NCBI RefSeq assembly: GCF_019797845.1
Contig: NZ_CP081864.1
Span: forward strand, 4,526,001-4,590,000
Source: Symbiopectobacterium purcellii
GTDB lineage: Bacteria > Pseudomonadota > Gammaproteobacteria > Enterobacterales > Enterobacteriaceae
Length of the DNA stretch: 64,000 nucleotides
Direction of reading: 5' to 3'
A program made the position numbers and the translations under genes. The notes beneath the pieces were generated by a model. That model was given only the letters and a program-made list of their open reading frames with translations, did no database searches and was not told the DNA's origin. This document shows, piece after piece, positions 8,313 through 17,654 of the stretch; position 1 is the first letter of the stretch, and the number at the start of each line of letters is the position of its first letter.

Positions 8313-8404
8313 TTCAACATCCTTGTGAGTGCGAATATCATGTCTTCAATAAGATATCGCCTATGGGAATCTATGACTACCTTGGTATCAGTTTTGGGAC
8401 AGGT

Positions 8405-8433
8405 ATAAGGTACAGCAAGTGAACTGTACTTAT
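8405..8433. promoter_or_regulatory. Candidate LuxR/ExpR operator upstream of expR
   Basis: GTACAG (8410-8415) and CTGTAC (8424-8429) form a 20-bp dyad with eight central bases, the length of a lux box. With one extra base on the left the arms extend to ATAAG and TTAT. The half-sites are inside-out relative to the classic lux box, so binding is a hypothesis. It lies about 100 bases upstream of the expR start. Confidence 0.4.
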
Positions 8434-8875
8434 GGTCAGATTATTTTTCCAGACATTTGTATTATTCTATGGAAAGTAATGAGGTACTTATTACTGTACG
8501 TGACTAAAAACCCCGAATACAAAGGGTTAAAAAGACCGATAGCTAAACACCAGGGAATACACACCCTCAGTATAAATATTAATTGAGGGTGTTCAGGTTT
8601 CAGTGTCGTGGCTAACGCATTACATCATCGCATTGCTATTACTCTGCTTGTAAGAATAAATCGTTAGCCTACCCACCAACAACACCAGATCGGATCGTTG
8701 ATTTTCACACGACTAAATCAGTTAAATAAGGTGAAACAAACGTAATAACCGCAAGATGTACAGATGGCGAGGTGAGCGCAGAATTAAAAGCGCACAACTT
8801 TTTTGATATCCCACAACGCGGTATGTAACAGAACCCGCCATAGCCGTCAACGTAGACAACGATCAGCACACACCA
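8434..8875. other. Non-coding region between expR and hemN
   Basis: No coding frame with a ribosome binding site is seen. The region holds a hairpin at 8561-8592 and grades from AT-rich to average composition toward hemN. The right end (from 8871) is the sequence shared with the hemN remnant at 6481. Confidence 0.45.
8561..8592. repeat. Perfect 9-bp hairpin between expR and hemN
   Basis: ACACCCTCA (8561-8569) pairs exactly with TGAGGGTGT (8584-8592) across a 14-base AT-rich loop. No T-run follows on either strand, so it is not a typical intrinsic terminator. It may be the 3' hairpin of hemN or part of the inserted segment. Confidence 0.5.
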
Positions 8876-10249
8876 TCAAATCACTCGCGAGAACTGTTGT
8901 GTCCTTACCTTGGCACGCAGATAGCTGTCAAAGCACATGCAGATATTGCGAATCAACAAGCGGCCTTTCGGCGTCACCACGATCCCCGTAGGGTGCAATT
9001 CAGCCAGGCCATCTTGCACCAGCGGTGCCAGCAGGCGTAAATCTTCCGCAAAATAGAGGCGACAATCGATGCCATAGTCCGCTTCAATCGTCGCGTAGTC
9101 GAGACGGAAATTACAGATGAGACTTTTGATCACATCGCGACGGATGCAGTCATCGTGCGTCAAGCGCAGGCCGCGCCACAGCGCATTGCCCTGCTCCCCC
9201 ACCTTCTCGTAGTAGTTTTTCAGCACCTTTTCATTTTGCGCGTAGCTGTCGCCAATCATGCTAATCGCCGACACGCCCATGCCCAGCAGGTCGGTGTCAC
9301 CCTGCGTGGTGTAGCCCTGAAAGTTACGGTGCAATTTACCGGCACGTTGCGCCAGCGCCAGTTCATCGTCTGGACGAGCAAAGTGATCCATACCGATAAA
9401 CTGATAGCCCGATTGGGTAAGCGTGGTAATGGTTTGGCGCAGAATCTCCAGCTTTTGCGCAGGGCTCGGCAAATCCGCATCTTTGATTTTACGCTGGGCA
9501 GCAAACAGCGTCGGCAAATGGGCGTAGTTGAACACGCTGAGGCGGTGTGGGCTTAACTCAGCAACGCGTTGCAGGGTAAAAGCAAAGCTTTCCGGCGTCT
9601 GTTTCGGCAAGCCGTAAATAAGGTCGATATTGGTGGAGGTAAAGCCAAGCGCCTTGGCGCGTTCAATCAGCGCAAAGATAAACGCCTCATCCTGCTCACG
9701 GTTCACCAGACGCTGCACTTCCTTGTTGAAATCCTGCACCCCCATGCTCAGGCGATTAAAGCCTTCCGCACGCAGGTGATCGAGAATATCCAGCTCGATT
9801 TCACGGGGATCGACCTCCAGAGAGATTTCCGCTTCATCCGCGAACTGGAAATTCTCGCGCAACAGCGCCATCAGTCGGCTGATTTGATCTTGATTGAGGT
9901 AGGTCGGCGTGCCGCCGCCCCAGTGCAGCTGCGTGACGATGCGTCCGGCGAACAGTGGCGCACGCTGGCGAATCTCCACGGCCAACACATCAAGGTATTC
10001 TTCTGCTTTATGCTGCTGGCGCGTCACCAGCTTATTGCAACCGCAGAAATAGCACAGGCGATGACAAAACGGGATATGGACATAAAGCGACAACGGTCGC
10101 TCTGGGTAACGTGCTATCGCCTGGCGGAATGCCGCATCGTCATACTGTTCGTTAAACTCGAGCGCCGTGGGATACGAGGTGTAACGCGGCCCAGAATAGT
10201 TGTATTTTTGAATCAGGGCTAAATCCCAATCGACGTGTTGATCTTGCAT
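8876..10249 (-). CDS. hemN: Oxygen-independent coproporphyrinogen III oxidase
   Basis: HemN (457 residues, the normal length) converts coproporphyrinogen III to protoporphyrinogen IX without oxygen in haem synthesis. It is a radical-SAM enzyme. The [4Fe-4S]-binding cysteines C62, C66 and C69 are seen in FCHRLCYFCGC, followed by the HWGGGTPTYL motif. ATG 10249 follows GGAG at good spacing. It is the last gene of a yihI - small membrane protein - hemN cluster on this strand. Its final 60 or so bases have a decayed second copy at 6481-6546. The gene itself appears intact. Confidence 0.96.
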   Translation of the reverse strand: MQDQHVDWDLALIQKYNYSGPRYTSYPTALEFNEQYDDAAFRQAIARYPERPLSLYVHIPFCHRLCYFCGCNKLVTRQQHKAEEYLDVLAVEIRQRAPLFAGRIVTQLHWGGGTPTYLNQDQISRLMALLRENFQFADEAEISLEVDPREIELDILDHLRAEGFNRLSMGVQDFNKEVQRLVNREQDEAFIFALIERAKALGFTSTNIDLIYGLPKQTPESFAFTLQRVAELSPHRLSVFNYAHLPTLFAAQRKIKDADLPSPAQKLEILRQTITTLTQSGYQFIGMDHFARPDDELALAQRAGKLHRNFQGYTTQGDTDLLGMGVSAISMIGDSYAQNEKVLKNYYEKVGEQGNALWRGLRLTHDDCIRRDVIKSLICNFRLDYATIEADYGIDCRLYFAEDLRLLAPLVQDGLAELHPTGIVVTPKGRLLIRNICMCFDSYLRAKVRTQQFSRVI

Positions 10250-10253
10250 GCTG

Positions 10254-10430
10254 TTACTCCTTCCGCTTGTATTTCCCGACAGCGCTTTTCAGCGGCAGCT
10301 TACGCTGCGCTGTCACGAACACGGTGCGCTGTATTCGCGTTTTACGCCGGGAAAGCAGCCACAGTTTACCCAACAGACACAGCAGATAACAGACAACCAA
10401 CACCAAGATGAGAGACAGTAGCCCTTTCAT
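10254..10430 (-). CDS. Hypothetical small membrane protein between yihI and hemN
   Basis: A frame of 58 codons starts four bases beyond the yihI stop and ends four bases before the hemN start, exactly filling the gap. The product begins MKGLLSLILVLVVCYLLCLL, one hydrophobic span of about 20 residues, and continues with a strongly basic tail (RRKTRIQR and KYKRKE at the end), as expected for a single-span protein with a cytoplasmic C-terminus. The hemN ribosome binding site lies within its last codons, so translation is probably coupled. I do not recognise a family. The tight packing is the main evidence that it is real; a clear ribosome binding site of its own is lacking. Confidence 0.55.
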   Translation of the reverse strand: MKGLLSLILVLVVCYLLCLLGKLWLLSRRKTRIQRTVFVTAQRKLPLKSAVGKYKRKE

Positions 10431-10433
10431 CTA

Positions 10434-11000
10434 TCAGAATACGTCTTTCGGGTTATTACGCTTGAGGAGCTGCATCATGTCTTCCTGCTGCGCGTCCTCT
10501 TCCTCGTCATCCATTTCAATGCCCAGTTCATCCATCAGGGCATTGATACGATCGAGCGTGCTGTCCACCCATTTTTGCTCGTCTTTACTCAGCGTTTCGC
10601 CGTTATCCAGACGTTCCAGCAGCGCATCGAGACGATCGTCATTTTCCAGCAGCGCCAATTCCTGCTCAGGGGTTAGCCGTGTTTCAACCTGCGTTTCTGG
10701 TTTAGCCGGTACGGCCGCTTTCGCGGACTTTGCGCTTTTCGGCGTGTCATCACTGACAATCAGTGCGACCGGTTTTTTACTCCCAAGACGAGGATCACGT
10801 TTCTTACTCTGACCGGATTTTCCTGCATCCAGCATCTCTGGGTGCGCGCGGCTACCGGCCGCACGACCACTGTGTTTTTTCTGACGTTTACGCTCCCAGC
10901 CTTCGCTGTTAAGCTCGGCGCGCGTCTTTTTCTTTGCTTTCGATGTCGACGCCTTCGCGCCTGGGGCTTTGGTGCCCGAATTTTTCACCGGCTGTTTCAT
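10434..11000 (-). CDS. yihI: Der GTPase-activating protein YihI
   Basis: YihI (188 residues here) stimulates the GTPase Der (EngA) and so tunes 50S ribosome assembly. The sequence has the family layout: a basic N-terminus with KKKTRAELN and ERKRQKK (residues about 22-42), a lysine-rich middle with DPRLGSKKP, then an acidic helical C-terminal half with [19 protein letters not shown] and a run of Asp/Glu before the end. ATG 11000 is chosen because homology starts with MKQPVKN; an upstream frame to 11060 is not conserved. It is divergent from engB, another ribosome-assembly GTPase gene, across about 190 bases. Confidence 0.9.
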   Translation of the reverse strand: MKQPVKNSGTKAPGAKASTSKAKKKTRAELNSEGWERKRQKKHSGRAAGSRAHPEMLDAGKSGQSKKRDPRLGSKKPVALIVSDDTPKSAKSAKAAVPAKPETQVETRLTPEQELALLENDDRLDALLERLDNGETLSKDEQKWVDSTLDRINALMDELGIEMDDEEEDAQQEDMMQLLKRNNPKDVF

Positions 11001-11193
11001 AACAACACTCTCAGGTAAACAGAAGACAATTGCGGCGGAATCTAGCAGAAAGGCCAGCAATAAAAAAGGGTTGGTGCGGCTAACTGGGCGAATTCGCCTT
11101 GTGCTTTACAAGCAGCGACCGATAACCCCGCGTTTCGGGCCAGTTATAGGTATAATAGACCCAAAACCCCCTATCCAGACAGAGATAACCATT

Positions 11194-11844
11194 GTGACCG
11201 AACAACAGAACCCGAACGTGACGCATAACTACAATGTGACGCATTTTGTCACCAGCGCGCCCGATATTCGTCACCTGCCTGCCGATAGCGGTATTGAAGT
11301 GGCGTTTGCCGGACGCTCGAACGCGGGAAAATCCAGCGCCCTGAACACACTGACCAACCAAAAAAGTCTGGCGCGTACCAGTAAAACACCGGGACGGACC
11401 CAACTTATCAACCTGTTTGAAGTCACAGACGGCGTACGTCTGGTTGACCTCCCCGGCTATGGCTATGCCGAAGTGCCGGAAGAGATGAAGCGGAAATGGC
11501 AGAAAGCGCTGGGGGAATATCTGCAAAAACGAGCCTGTCTGCAAGGACTGGTGGTGTTGATGGATATCCGTCATCCGTTGAAAGATCTCGATCAGCAAAT
11601 GATTGAATGGGCAGTGGATGTGGATCTGCCGGTGCTCATTCTACTCACCAAATCCGACAAACTGGCTTCCGGTGCGCGCAAAGCGCAACTGAATGCCGTG
11701 CGTGAAGCCGTGCTCGCGTTTGGCGGAGATATTCAGGTTGAAGCCTTCTCCTCCTTAAAAAAAGAAGGGGTGGATAAAGTGCGGCAAAAACTCGATCTGT
11801 GGTTCAACACCCGCCCTTCAGTGCAAGAAGACGTCGATAATTGA
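11194..11844 (+). CDS. engB: Ribosome biogenesis GTPase YsxC/EngB
   Basis: EngB is an essential GTPase of large-subunit assembly. The 216-residue product carries the G1 motif GRSNAGKSS, the G3 motif [10 protein letters not shown]4 TKSDK and the flexible switch [10 protein letters not shown]. The start is GTG 11194 (VTEQQNPN), preceded by AGAG; the N-terminus is a few residues longer than in E. coli. An intrinsic terminator follows at 11852-11884 and Spot 42 RNA lies convergent beyond it, the same order as in E. coli. Confidence 0.95.
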   Translation: MTEQQNPNVTHNYNVTHFVTSAPDIRHLPADSGIEVAFAGRSNAGKSSALNTLTNQKSLARTSKTPGRTQLINLFEVTDGVRLVDLPGYGYAEVPEEMKRKWQKALGEYLQKRACLQGLVVLMDIRHPLKDLDQQMIEWAVDVDLPVLILLTKSDKLASGARKAQLNAVREAVLAFGGDIQVEAFSSLKKEGVDKVRQKLDLWFNTRPSVQEDVDN

Positions 11845-11851
11845 GATCAAC

Positions 11852-11884
11852 CGCCGCGATCGTTAGCGATCTTGCGGCGTTTTT
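11852..11884 (+). terminator. Rho-independent terminator of engB
   Basis: CGCCGCGATCG and CGATC-TT-GCGGCG form an 11-pair stem with a two-base bulge and TTAG loop, followed by five T residues. Confidence 0.8.
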
Positions 11885-11900
11885 CTGACTTTCGCCCAAT

Positions 11901-12008
11901 AAAAAACGCCCCAGTCACCGAAGTGACCGGGGCGGCTAATATTCAGCCAAATCCGATTACGTGAAGTAAAAGGTCTGAAAGATAGAACATCTTACCTCTG
12001 TACCCTAC
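11901..12008 (-). ncRNA. spf: Spot 42 small RNA
   Basis: The minus strand from 12008 reads GTAGGGTACAGAGGTAAGAT and continues almost identically to E. coli Spot 42, ending in a GC-rich terminator hairpin (CGCCCCGGTCACTTCGGTGA) and a run of six T. Spot 42 is an Hfq-dependent RNA that represses many catabolic genes during growth on glucose and is itself repressed by CRP-cAMP in E. coli. Its place between polA and engB, transcribed away from polA's 3' end, is conserved. A TGTGTGA half-site about 75 bases upstream hints at CRP control but the second half is poor. Confidence 0.95.
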
Positions 12009-12188
12009 GTCGTTAACTCTACCCTATTTTTTCGCCAGAACAAAGGTTTTTTTGTTGTTTAGTTTCATAAAAAATGGCTATGGGTCACACAAAGTCAAGC
12101 AAGTCACCCAATCCTGTAGTTTAATTACAGAAATGAATAACGTAATGCGCATTAAACGTTCAGTTGCAACATCCTGTTTTTCTGTATA

Positions 12189-14975
12189 TTAATGCGCCTC
12201 ATCCCAGTTTTTACCTTCGCCTACATCCACACGTAACGGAATATTTAGTGACATACAACCTTCCATCAGGGTAACGATCTTTTGTTTTGCCGCATCCAGC
12301 ACCGACGCATGTACTTCAAACACCAATTCATCGTGTACCTGCATGATCATATTCACCTGCGGCTGCTCTTGCTGTAGCCAACTATCGATGGCAATCATCG
12401 CCTTCTTGATGATATCAGCGGCCGTGCCCTGCATCGGGGCGTTAATGGCTGCACGTTCCGCCGCCTTGCGGCTCATCGCATTGCGTGAGTGGATATCCGG
12501 CAAATAGAGGCGGCGTCCATCCAGCGTCTGCACGTACCCTTTCTCGGCGGCTTCCTGACGGGTTCTTTCCATGTAGTCCTGCACGCCAGGATAGCGCTCG
12601 AAATAGAGGTTCATATAGCGCTGCGACTCGGCGCGCGGGATACCCAACTGGCGCGACAGGCCGAAGGCACTCATGCCATAAATCAAACCAAAGTTGATGG
12701 CTTTCGCACTGCGGCGCTGCTCTCCCGTAACGTTTTCCAGCGGCAAGCCAAAAACTTCTGCGGCGGTGGCACGGTGAATATCCAGCCCTTCGGCAAACGC
12801 GTTGAGCAACCCGGCATCACCGGAAAGGTGCGCCATAATACGCAGTTCGATCTGCGAGTAGTCCGCCGCCACAATGCGGTAGCCTTCTGGCGCAATAAAC
12901 GCCTGACGGATACGTCGCCCTTCATCGTTGCGTACCGGGATGTTTTGCAGATTGGGATCGCTGGAGGAAAGACGCCCCGTTGCCGTGACCGCTTGATGGT
13001 ATGACGTGTGCACCCGCTGGGTCAGCGGATTGATCATCAGCGGCAGCTTATCGGTGTACGTCGATTTCAGTTTCGCCAGCCCACGATATTCCAGAATGCG
13101 TTTGGGCAGCGGATAGTCATGTGCCAACTCTTCCAATACTTCTTCATTAGTAGAAGGGGCACCTTTCGGCGTTTTCTTTAACACCGGCAGCTTCAGCTTA
13201 TCGTACAAGATCCCCTGCAGCTGCTTGGTGGAAGCAAGATTAAACGCCTCACCGGCCATTTCATGCACTTCAGTTTCAAGCTCGGCCAGGCGCGCCGTCA
13301 ATTCCTGAGAATGTTGCGCCAAAATGCCAGCATCAATCAACACGCCCTGGCGTTCAATACGAGACAGCACCGGTACCAACGGCATATCGATATCACGGAA
13401 CACCGTCACCAGCTCCCCATGCTGTTGCAGCTTTTCCCACAGGGTTTGATGCAAATGCAAAGTGACATCCGCATCTTCTGCGGCATAGGTACTGGCCTGT
13501 TCGACAGGAATCTGATTAAAGGTAAGTTGGTTCTTACCCTTACCCGCAATCTCTTCAAACGAAATGGTTTTATGTTGCAGATAGCGGTCGGCAAGGCTGT
13601 CCATGTCATGACGACCCGCCACGCTGTTTAACACGTAAGACTCCACCATGGTGTCATAGGCGATACCACGTAGCTCAATGTCATAGCGCTTCATCACGCC
13701 CTGATCGAACTTCAGGTTCTGCCCTATTTTGCGCAGCGCGCTGTCTTCCAGCAGGGGTTTTAGCAATTCCAAAGCGCGAGCTCTGTCGATTTGATCTGGC
13801 GCATCCAGATAATCATGCGCCAGTGGCAGATATGCCGCTTCCCCCGGCGTCACCGCGAATGACATACCAATCAGGTTGGCGCTCAGCGTATCCAAGCCGT
13901 CCGTTTCGGTATCAAACGCAAACGCCCCTGCCTTTTGGATACGGGTAATCCATGACAGTAGGGTCTCTTCATCCTGAATAGTGACATAGCCTTCGCGGCT
14001 CAAGGCAACGGTTGCTTGCTCTGGGGGCTGCGCTTGTAGCGCCGGAGCTGACTGCGAAACCGCAGAGTGCCCCTTGCGACCTTGCATCCAGGTGCCGCTT
14101 TCCACATCGGCGATCCAGCGTTTGAAATCATAACGCTTAAACAGCCCGTGCAGTGCATCCACATCCGGTTCATTCACCGTCAGTTCGGTGCAGGTCTGCT
14201 CCAACTCGACGTCAGTTTTAATGGTCGCCAGTTGATAAGAGAGATACGCCGCTTCTTTATGCTGTTCCAGCTTTTGCGCCATGGTCTTTGCGCCGCGAAA
14301 CGACAGCGTGGCAATCTTATCCAGATTACCGTACAGGGTATCTAATCCCCCCAGCCCCTGAAGTAACGCCTGTGCCGTTTTTTCACCCACGCCAGGTACG
14401 CCCGGAATGTTATCCGATGCATCCCCCATCAGGGCCAGAAAATCGATAATCAGCTCCGGCGGAATACCGTATTTGTCGCAGACTTCTTGCGGCCCAAGCA
14501 CTGTATTGTTCATGGTGTTGATAAGCGTGATCGTTGGTGACACCAGTTGCGCCATGTCTTTATCACCGGTGTTGATCAGTACTGGCGTACCTGCGCTTTC
14601 TGCCTGACGCGCCAGCGTACCGATCACGTCATCCGCTTCCACACCGCTTACGGCCAACAAAGGCAGGCCCATGGCACGCACCATAGCGTGCAACGGCTCA
14701 ATCTGCGCGCGCAGATCGTCCGGCATCGGTGGGCGATGCGCCTTGTAGTTTTCGAACAGTTCGTCGCGGAACGTTTTTCCTTTGGCATCAAAGACCACAG
14801 CGACGTGGCTGGGAGAGAACTGAAGCAGCAGGCTGCGCAGCATATTCAGCACGCCATACATGGCACCTGTCGGCTCACCGGCGTTGTTTGTCAAAGGAGG
14901 GAATGCGTGGTAGGCACGGTATAAATACGACGAGCCATCGACCAAAATTAACGGGTTTTGCGGAATCTGCACCAT
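12189..14975 (-). CDS. polA: DNA polymerase I
   Basis: PolA (928 residues, full length) fills gaps, removes RNA primers and acts in repair. Three domains are visible: 5'-3' exonuclease (1 to about 300, [17 protein letters not shown] and the [12 protein letters not shown] motif), 3'-5' proofreading domain (about 325-520, FDTETDGLD), and the polymerase domain with motif A DYSQIELR, motif [15 protein letters not shown] and motif [11 protein letters not shown]. The ATG at 14975 gives [16 protein letters not shown] as in relatives. Downstream lies spf; the upstream region carries two DnaA-box-like sites. Unlike E. coli there is no yihG between polA and dsbA. Confidence 0.97.
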   Translation of the reverse strand: MVQIPQNPLILVDGSSYLYRAYHAFPPLTNNAGEPTGAMYGVLNMLRSLLLQFSPSHVAVVFDAKGKTFRDELFENYKAHRPPMPDDLRAQIEPLHAMVRAMGLPLLAVSGVEADDVIGTLARQAESAGTPVLINTGDKDMAQLVSPTITLINTMNNTVLGPQEVCDKYGIPPELIIDFLALMGDASDNIPGVPGVGEKTAQALLQGLGGLDTLYGNLDKIATLSFRGAKTMAQKLEQHKEAAYLSYQLATIKTDVELEQTCTELTVNEPDVDALHGLFKRYDFKRWIADVESGTWMQGRKGHSAVSQSAPALQAQPPEQATVALSREGYVTIQDEETLLSWITRIQKAGAFAFDTETDGLDTLSANLIGMSFAVTPGEAAYLPLAHDYLDAPDQIDRARALELLKPLLEDSALRKIGQNLKFDQGVMKRYDIELRGIAYDTMVESYVLNSVAGRHDMDSLADRYLQHKTISFEEIAGKGKNQLTFNQIPVEQASTYAAEDADVTLHLHQTLWEKLQQHGELVTVFRDIDMPLVPVLSRIERQGVLIDAGILAQHSQELTARLAELETEVHEMAGEAFNLASTKQLQGILYDKLKLPVLKKTPKGAPSTNEEVLEELAHDYPLPKRILEYRGLAKLKSTYTDKLPLMINPLTQRVHTSYHQAVTATGRLSSSDPNLQNIPVRNDEGRRIRQAFIAPEGYRIVAADYSQIELRIMAHLSGDAGLLNAFAEGLDIHRATAAEVFGLPLENVTGEQRRSAKAINFGLIYGMSAFGLSRQLGIPRAESQRYMNLYFERYPGVQDYMERTRQEAAEKGYVQTLDGRRLYLPDIHSRNAMSRKAAERAAINAPMQGTAADIIKKAMIAIDSWLQQEQPQVNMIMQVHDELVFEVHASVLDAAKQKIVTLMEGCMSLNIPLRVDVGEGKNWDEAH

Positions 14976-15090
14976 GTTCTGTCATGACCTATGTCGTCCA
15001 TCATGGCGCTAAGCATGCCATAGCTCACAGCAAGAGACGAACGTTAACGCATAGAAAACCGCAAATCTGCCACATGCAAAGCAAAAGCCT

Positions 15091-15099
15091 TGTGGATAA
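15091..15099. promoter_or_regulatory. DnaA-box match upstream of polA
   Basis: TGTGGATAA is the exact complement of the consensus DnaA box TTATCCACA. It lies about 115 bases upstream of the polA start. A single nine-base match can occur by chance. Confidence 0.4.
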
Positions 15100-15232
15100 C
15101 TTTGTGCATAGAAAGAGAAAATGAGAATGATGCTGATGTCATATCAAAAAGTGATTCACATATTATGGATTTTTTTCAGCAAGATAAAAAAAGGTTCCCG
15201 GTGAATACCCGTAATACAAAAAACATCTTTTT

Positions 15233-15241
15233 TGTGGATAG
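15233..15241. promoter_or_regulatory. Near-match DnaA box upstream of polA
   Basis: TGTGGATAG differs from the DnaA box complement at one position and has the same orientation as the exact match 140 bases away. Confidence 0.25.
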
Positions 15242-15310
15242 ATATTAGTTAAACGCTAATTAAACGTCGCTGGGGCGAAAGTGTCGTAGAGGATAAAGGA
15301 TATATATGGG

Positions 15311-15344
15311 GTATAACTGCGCCGATTATCAGGCGCAGTTATAC
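15311..15344. repeat. Perfect 13-bp hairpin downstream of dsbA
   Basis: GTATAACTGCGCC (15311-15323) is the exact complement of GGCGCAGTTATAC (15332-15344), with an eight-base loop. It lies nine bases beyond the dsbA stop and probably marks the transcript end. There is no T-run on the minus strand after it, so termination may need Rho or the hairpin may protect the 3' end. Confidence 0.7.
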
Positions 15345-15352
15345 GACAAGCG

Positions 15353-15976
15353 CTATTTTTTCTCGATGAGGAATTTCACAACTTCAGCATATTGCTTCAC
15401 ATATGCATCCATCGAGCTGGTATCCAAACCATCGCTTTTCACCATATATTTGCCATTAACCAACATGGCTGGCACACCGCGCAATTGCAAATCAGCAGCT
15501 GCTTTTTCTTGCTGAGCAACCAGCGACTTAACCACGAAGCTATTCAATGCAGCGTCATAATCTTCAGCTTTAACACCCGCCGCCACAAACACCTTACGAA
15601 TATCATCTGTGGTTTTCAGCGTTTGGCTTTTTTGCACCGCATCAAACATTAACGGGGTGACTTTATCTTCTACCCCCAAAGCGATAGCAACCGCCCAGGC
15701 TTGCGTCAGCTCTTTGCCCAAAGGACCGAGGAAATCGACGTGGTAACGCGTAATTTTAGTATCCGCTGGCAGCACCTTACTGACAGCTTCAGGAATATGG
15801 TAAACCTCAGCAAACTGATAGCAATGCGGGCAATAGAAAGAGAAAAACTCCAGCACTTGAGGTAATTGAGGTACCGGTTTATTCACTTCAACGTACTGTT
15901 TGCCATCAGAAAAATCTGCCGCTGATGCACCGAAAGCCAGCATGAGGCCCAATAATGCCGCAAATACACTCTTCAT
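15353..15976 (-). CDS. dsbA: Periplasmic thiol:disulfide oxidoreductase DsbA
   Basis: DsbA introduces disulfide bonds into exported proteins and is reoxidised by DsbB. The 207-residue precursor has a signal peptide ([19 protein letters not shown]) and a thioredoxin fold with the active site CPHC in [12 protein letters not shown], and the cis-proline loop [13 protein letters not shown] 15976 with GGAGA upstream is chosen; a longer frame to 16000 has no support. It lies 23 bases after srkA, as in E. coli where the two are cotranscribed. In plant pathogens DsbA is needed to fold secreted pectate lyases and cellulases. Confidence 0.96.
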   Translation of the reverse strand: MKSVFAALLGLMLAFGASAADFSDGKQYVEVNKPVPQLPQVLEFFSFYCPHCYQFAEVYHIPEAVSKVLPADTKITRYHVDFLGPLGKELTQAWAVAIALGVEDKVTPLMFDAVQKSQTLKTTDDIRKVFVAAGVKAEDYDAALNSFVVKSLVAQQEKAAADLQLRGVPAMLVNGKYMVKSDGLDTSSMDAYVKQYAEVVKFLIEKK

Positions 15977-15999
15977 ATAACACGTCTCTCCGTTAAACA

Positions 16000-16986
16000 T
16001 CAGTACATGGACAATAGCTGTAAAGGAGGCTCCTGTAACAGCTTAACCTGTTCAGTAAATATTGCTGTTTGCCTGAACCAGAAATCATCATCTTTTATCC
16101 AGGGAAAGCTCGGGGGAAATGCCGGATCTTCCCAACGGCGAATAATCCACGCTAAATAATGCACCATTCGCATCGCACGTAGCGGCTCAATTAACGCCAG
16201 CTCTTTCTCCTGAAACGTCATAAACTCACTATAGGCTTCCAGCAGAATATCGAGCTGAATTCTCTGTTCCTGACGCTCGCCATGAAGCAACATCCACAAA
16301 TCCTGCACTGCGGGTCCATTGCGGGCATCATCTAAATCGACAAATAGGGGGCCGTCGCGCCAGAGAATATTTCCGGGGTGGCAATCGCCATGCAATCGGA
16401 GAAAGGAAGCATCCAATGTCCAATAGCGTTTTACCATTTCGATAAGTTGCTGGGTGGACAGCAAAAAGGAATCTCGGCACACGGCAGGAATACGTTGCGT
16501 TTGCGTCAATAACTGATAAGGCTTGTCGAGATATTCCTCAACCCCGATGGTAGGACGAGCAAGAAAAAGCGCTTTTTGCCCCGTCTGATGCCAACGCCCC
16601 AGAAAACGGCCAACACCTTCCAACTGATCGTCATTATCCATTTCATATTGCCGCCCCCCTACGCTTGGGAAAACGGCAAAATAAAAGCCCTCATAACAAT
16701 GCAGGGTTTGACCATTGAGTTTCAAAGGTGCAACGACCGTCACTTCATCATCAACCAATGCGAGGGCGAAATCGTGTTCTTCCTGAATCTGCGCCTGCGT
16801 CCACCGCTCAGGACGGTAGAATTTAACGACAAAACGGTGCCGGTCTTCATCCATAAATTGATAAACCCGGTTTTCATAGCTGTTGAGCGCCGTCAAACCG
16901 GAATCAACCCGAATACCTACCGCGAAAAGCGCATCGAGGATCAGCGAGGGAAACAACGTCTGAAAATTAAACACTGAACTTTGCAT
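16000..16986 (-). CDS. srkA: Stress response serine/threonine kinase SrkA (YihE)
   Basis: SrkA (328 residues) is an aminoglycoside-phosphotransferase-fold kinase of the Cpx envelope stress response that opposes programmed cell death in E. coli. The catalytic loop [12 protein letters not shown] and the metal-binding DLDDA are present, as is the substrate-lobe [10 protein letters not shown]. The ATG at 16986 ([11 protein letters not shown]) matches the E. coli N-terminus; ATGs at 16995 and 16998 are possible starts. It sits directly upstream of dsbA and downstream of yihD, the conserved order. Confidence 0.93.
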   Translation of the reverse strand: MQSSVFNFQTLFPSLILDALFAVGIRVDSGLTALNSYENRVYQFMDEDRHRFVVKFYRPERWTQAQIQEEHDFALALVDDEVTVVAPLKLNGQTLHCYEGFYFAVFPSVGGRQYEMDNDDQLEGVGRFLGRWHQTGQKALFLARPTIGVEEYLDKPYQLLTQTQRIPAVCRDSFLLSTQQLIEMVKRYWTLDASFLRLHGDCHPGNILWRDGPLFVDLDDARNGPAVQDLWMLLHGERQEQRIQLDILLEAYSEFMTFQEKELALIEPLRAMRMVHYLAWIIRRWEDPAFPPSFPWIKDDDFWFRQTAIFTEQVKLLQEPPLQLLSMY

Positions 16987-17054
16987 AGCCGTCATCATTA
17001 CTCGCAATAGGAATCAAAATAAGCGCGGAAAAGCAGTGCCTATTGATAAAGGCA

Positions 17055-17324
17055 TCAGTCCTTGATAACACCCCGAGCACGCAGCAGTGCTGTTTTGAAA
17101 TCTTCCTCATAGTCCTTTTTCAAGCCAGGAATGACCTGCTCTTTATCCGAGTCACGCATTTTCAAATGGTAGATCAGGATATCATCTGTCAGCTCACTTA
17201 GCTGCCCCTGGAACCCCGCCTCCTGTGCAAGTTTTTGTAAAAATTGGACCAGATTCAGGTCCGGATCTTTTTGCCAGGCAGGATGCAGTAATTCGACCAA
17301 CTCGTTAACGCGATGACATTTCAT
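17055..17324 (-). CDS. yihD: YihD family protein (DUF1040)
   Basis: This 89-residue protein is nearly identical in pattern to E. coli YihD, with [20 protein letters not shown] in the N-terminal half and [12 protein letters not shown] at the end. It has no membrane span or known catalytic motif; its function is unknown. It is the first gene of the yihD-srkA-dsbA group here, and a dispersed repeat separates it from the divergent mobA gene. Confidence 0.92.
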   Translation of the reverse strand: MKCHRVNELVELLHPAWQKDPDLNLVQFLQKLAQEAGFQGQLSELTDDILIYHLKMRDSDKEQVIPGLKKDYEEDFKTALLRARGVIKD

Positions 17325-17353
17325 GATTTAATCCTCTTATACTGTATATATGC

Positions 17354-17547
17354 ATACCCTAAATAATTCGAGTTGCAGGACAAAACGTTTACGTTTTGAA
17401 CAGCGCTTGCGCTGGCCCTTGAGGGCGAGACGCCTTTATGCGTCTCGTAACGCGGCAAGCGAACGAATCCCGATGAGCTTATTCCGGTAAGTGATTCGGG
17501 TGAGAGAACGCGGCCAACGTACCTGCAGCTTGAAGTATGACGGGTAT
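17354..17547. repeat. Dispersed palindromic repeat, copy 1 (about 194 bp)
   Basis: The element begins ATACCCTAAATAATTCGAG and ends CTTGAAGTATGACGGGTAT, so its ends are imperfect inverted repeats. The core at 17467-17503 holds CCCGATGAGCTTA and GTAAGTGATTCGGG, themselves an imperfect dyad. A second copy of the same design in the opposite orientation lies at 55900-56100. The style recalls ERIC-like elements of Enterobacterales. It fills most of the yihD-mobA gap, which otherwise holds only the mobA promoter. Confidence 0.8.
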
Positions 17548-17654
17548 AAACGTTGATATCACCTTAACAGCCTTAATCTCGGGTGGAAAGCGCTTGGCGT
17601 CAGGAATTATTTTGCCCAGAATAGAGCCTCTGCGGCGCGACAACGAGGGATCAC

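Larger units (their letters stand above)
14976..15310. other. Region between polA and dsbA
   Basis: About 375 bases separate polA from dsbA. The stretch must hold the polA promoter on the minus strand. It contains two sequences close to the DnaA box (15091-15099 and 15233-15241) and several A-runs, and ends in the perfect hairpin at 15311-15344. No gene is seen; the place of E. coli yihG is empty. Confidence 0.5.

Noticed and set aside
8484..8500. Second GTAC...GTAC near-palindrome upstream of expR
   Set aside because: GTAC is self-complementary, so the match is short and weak compared with the dyad at 8405-8433.
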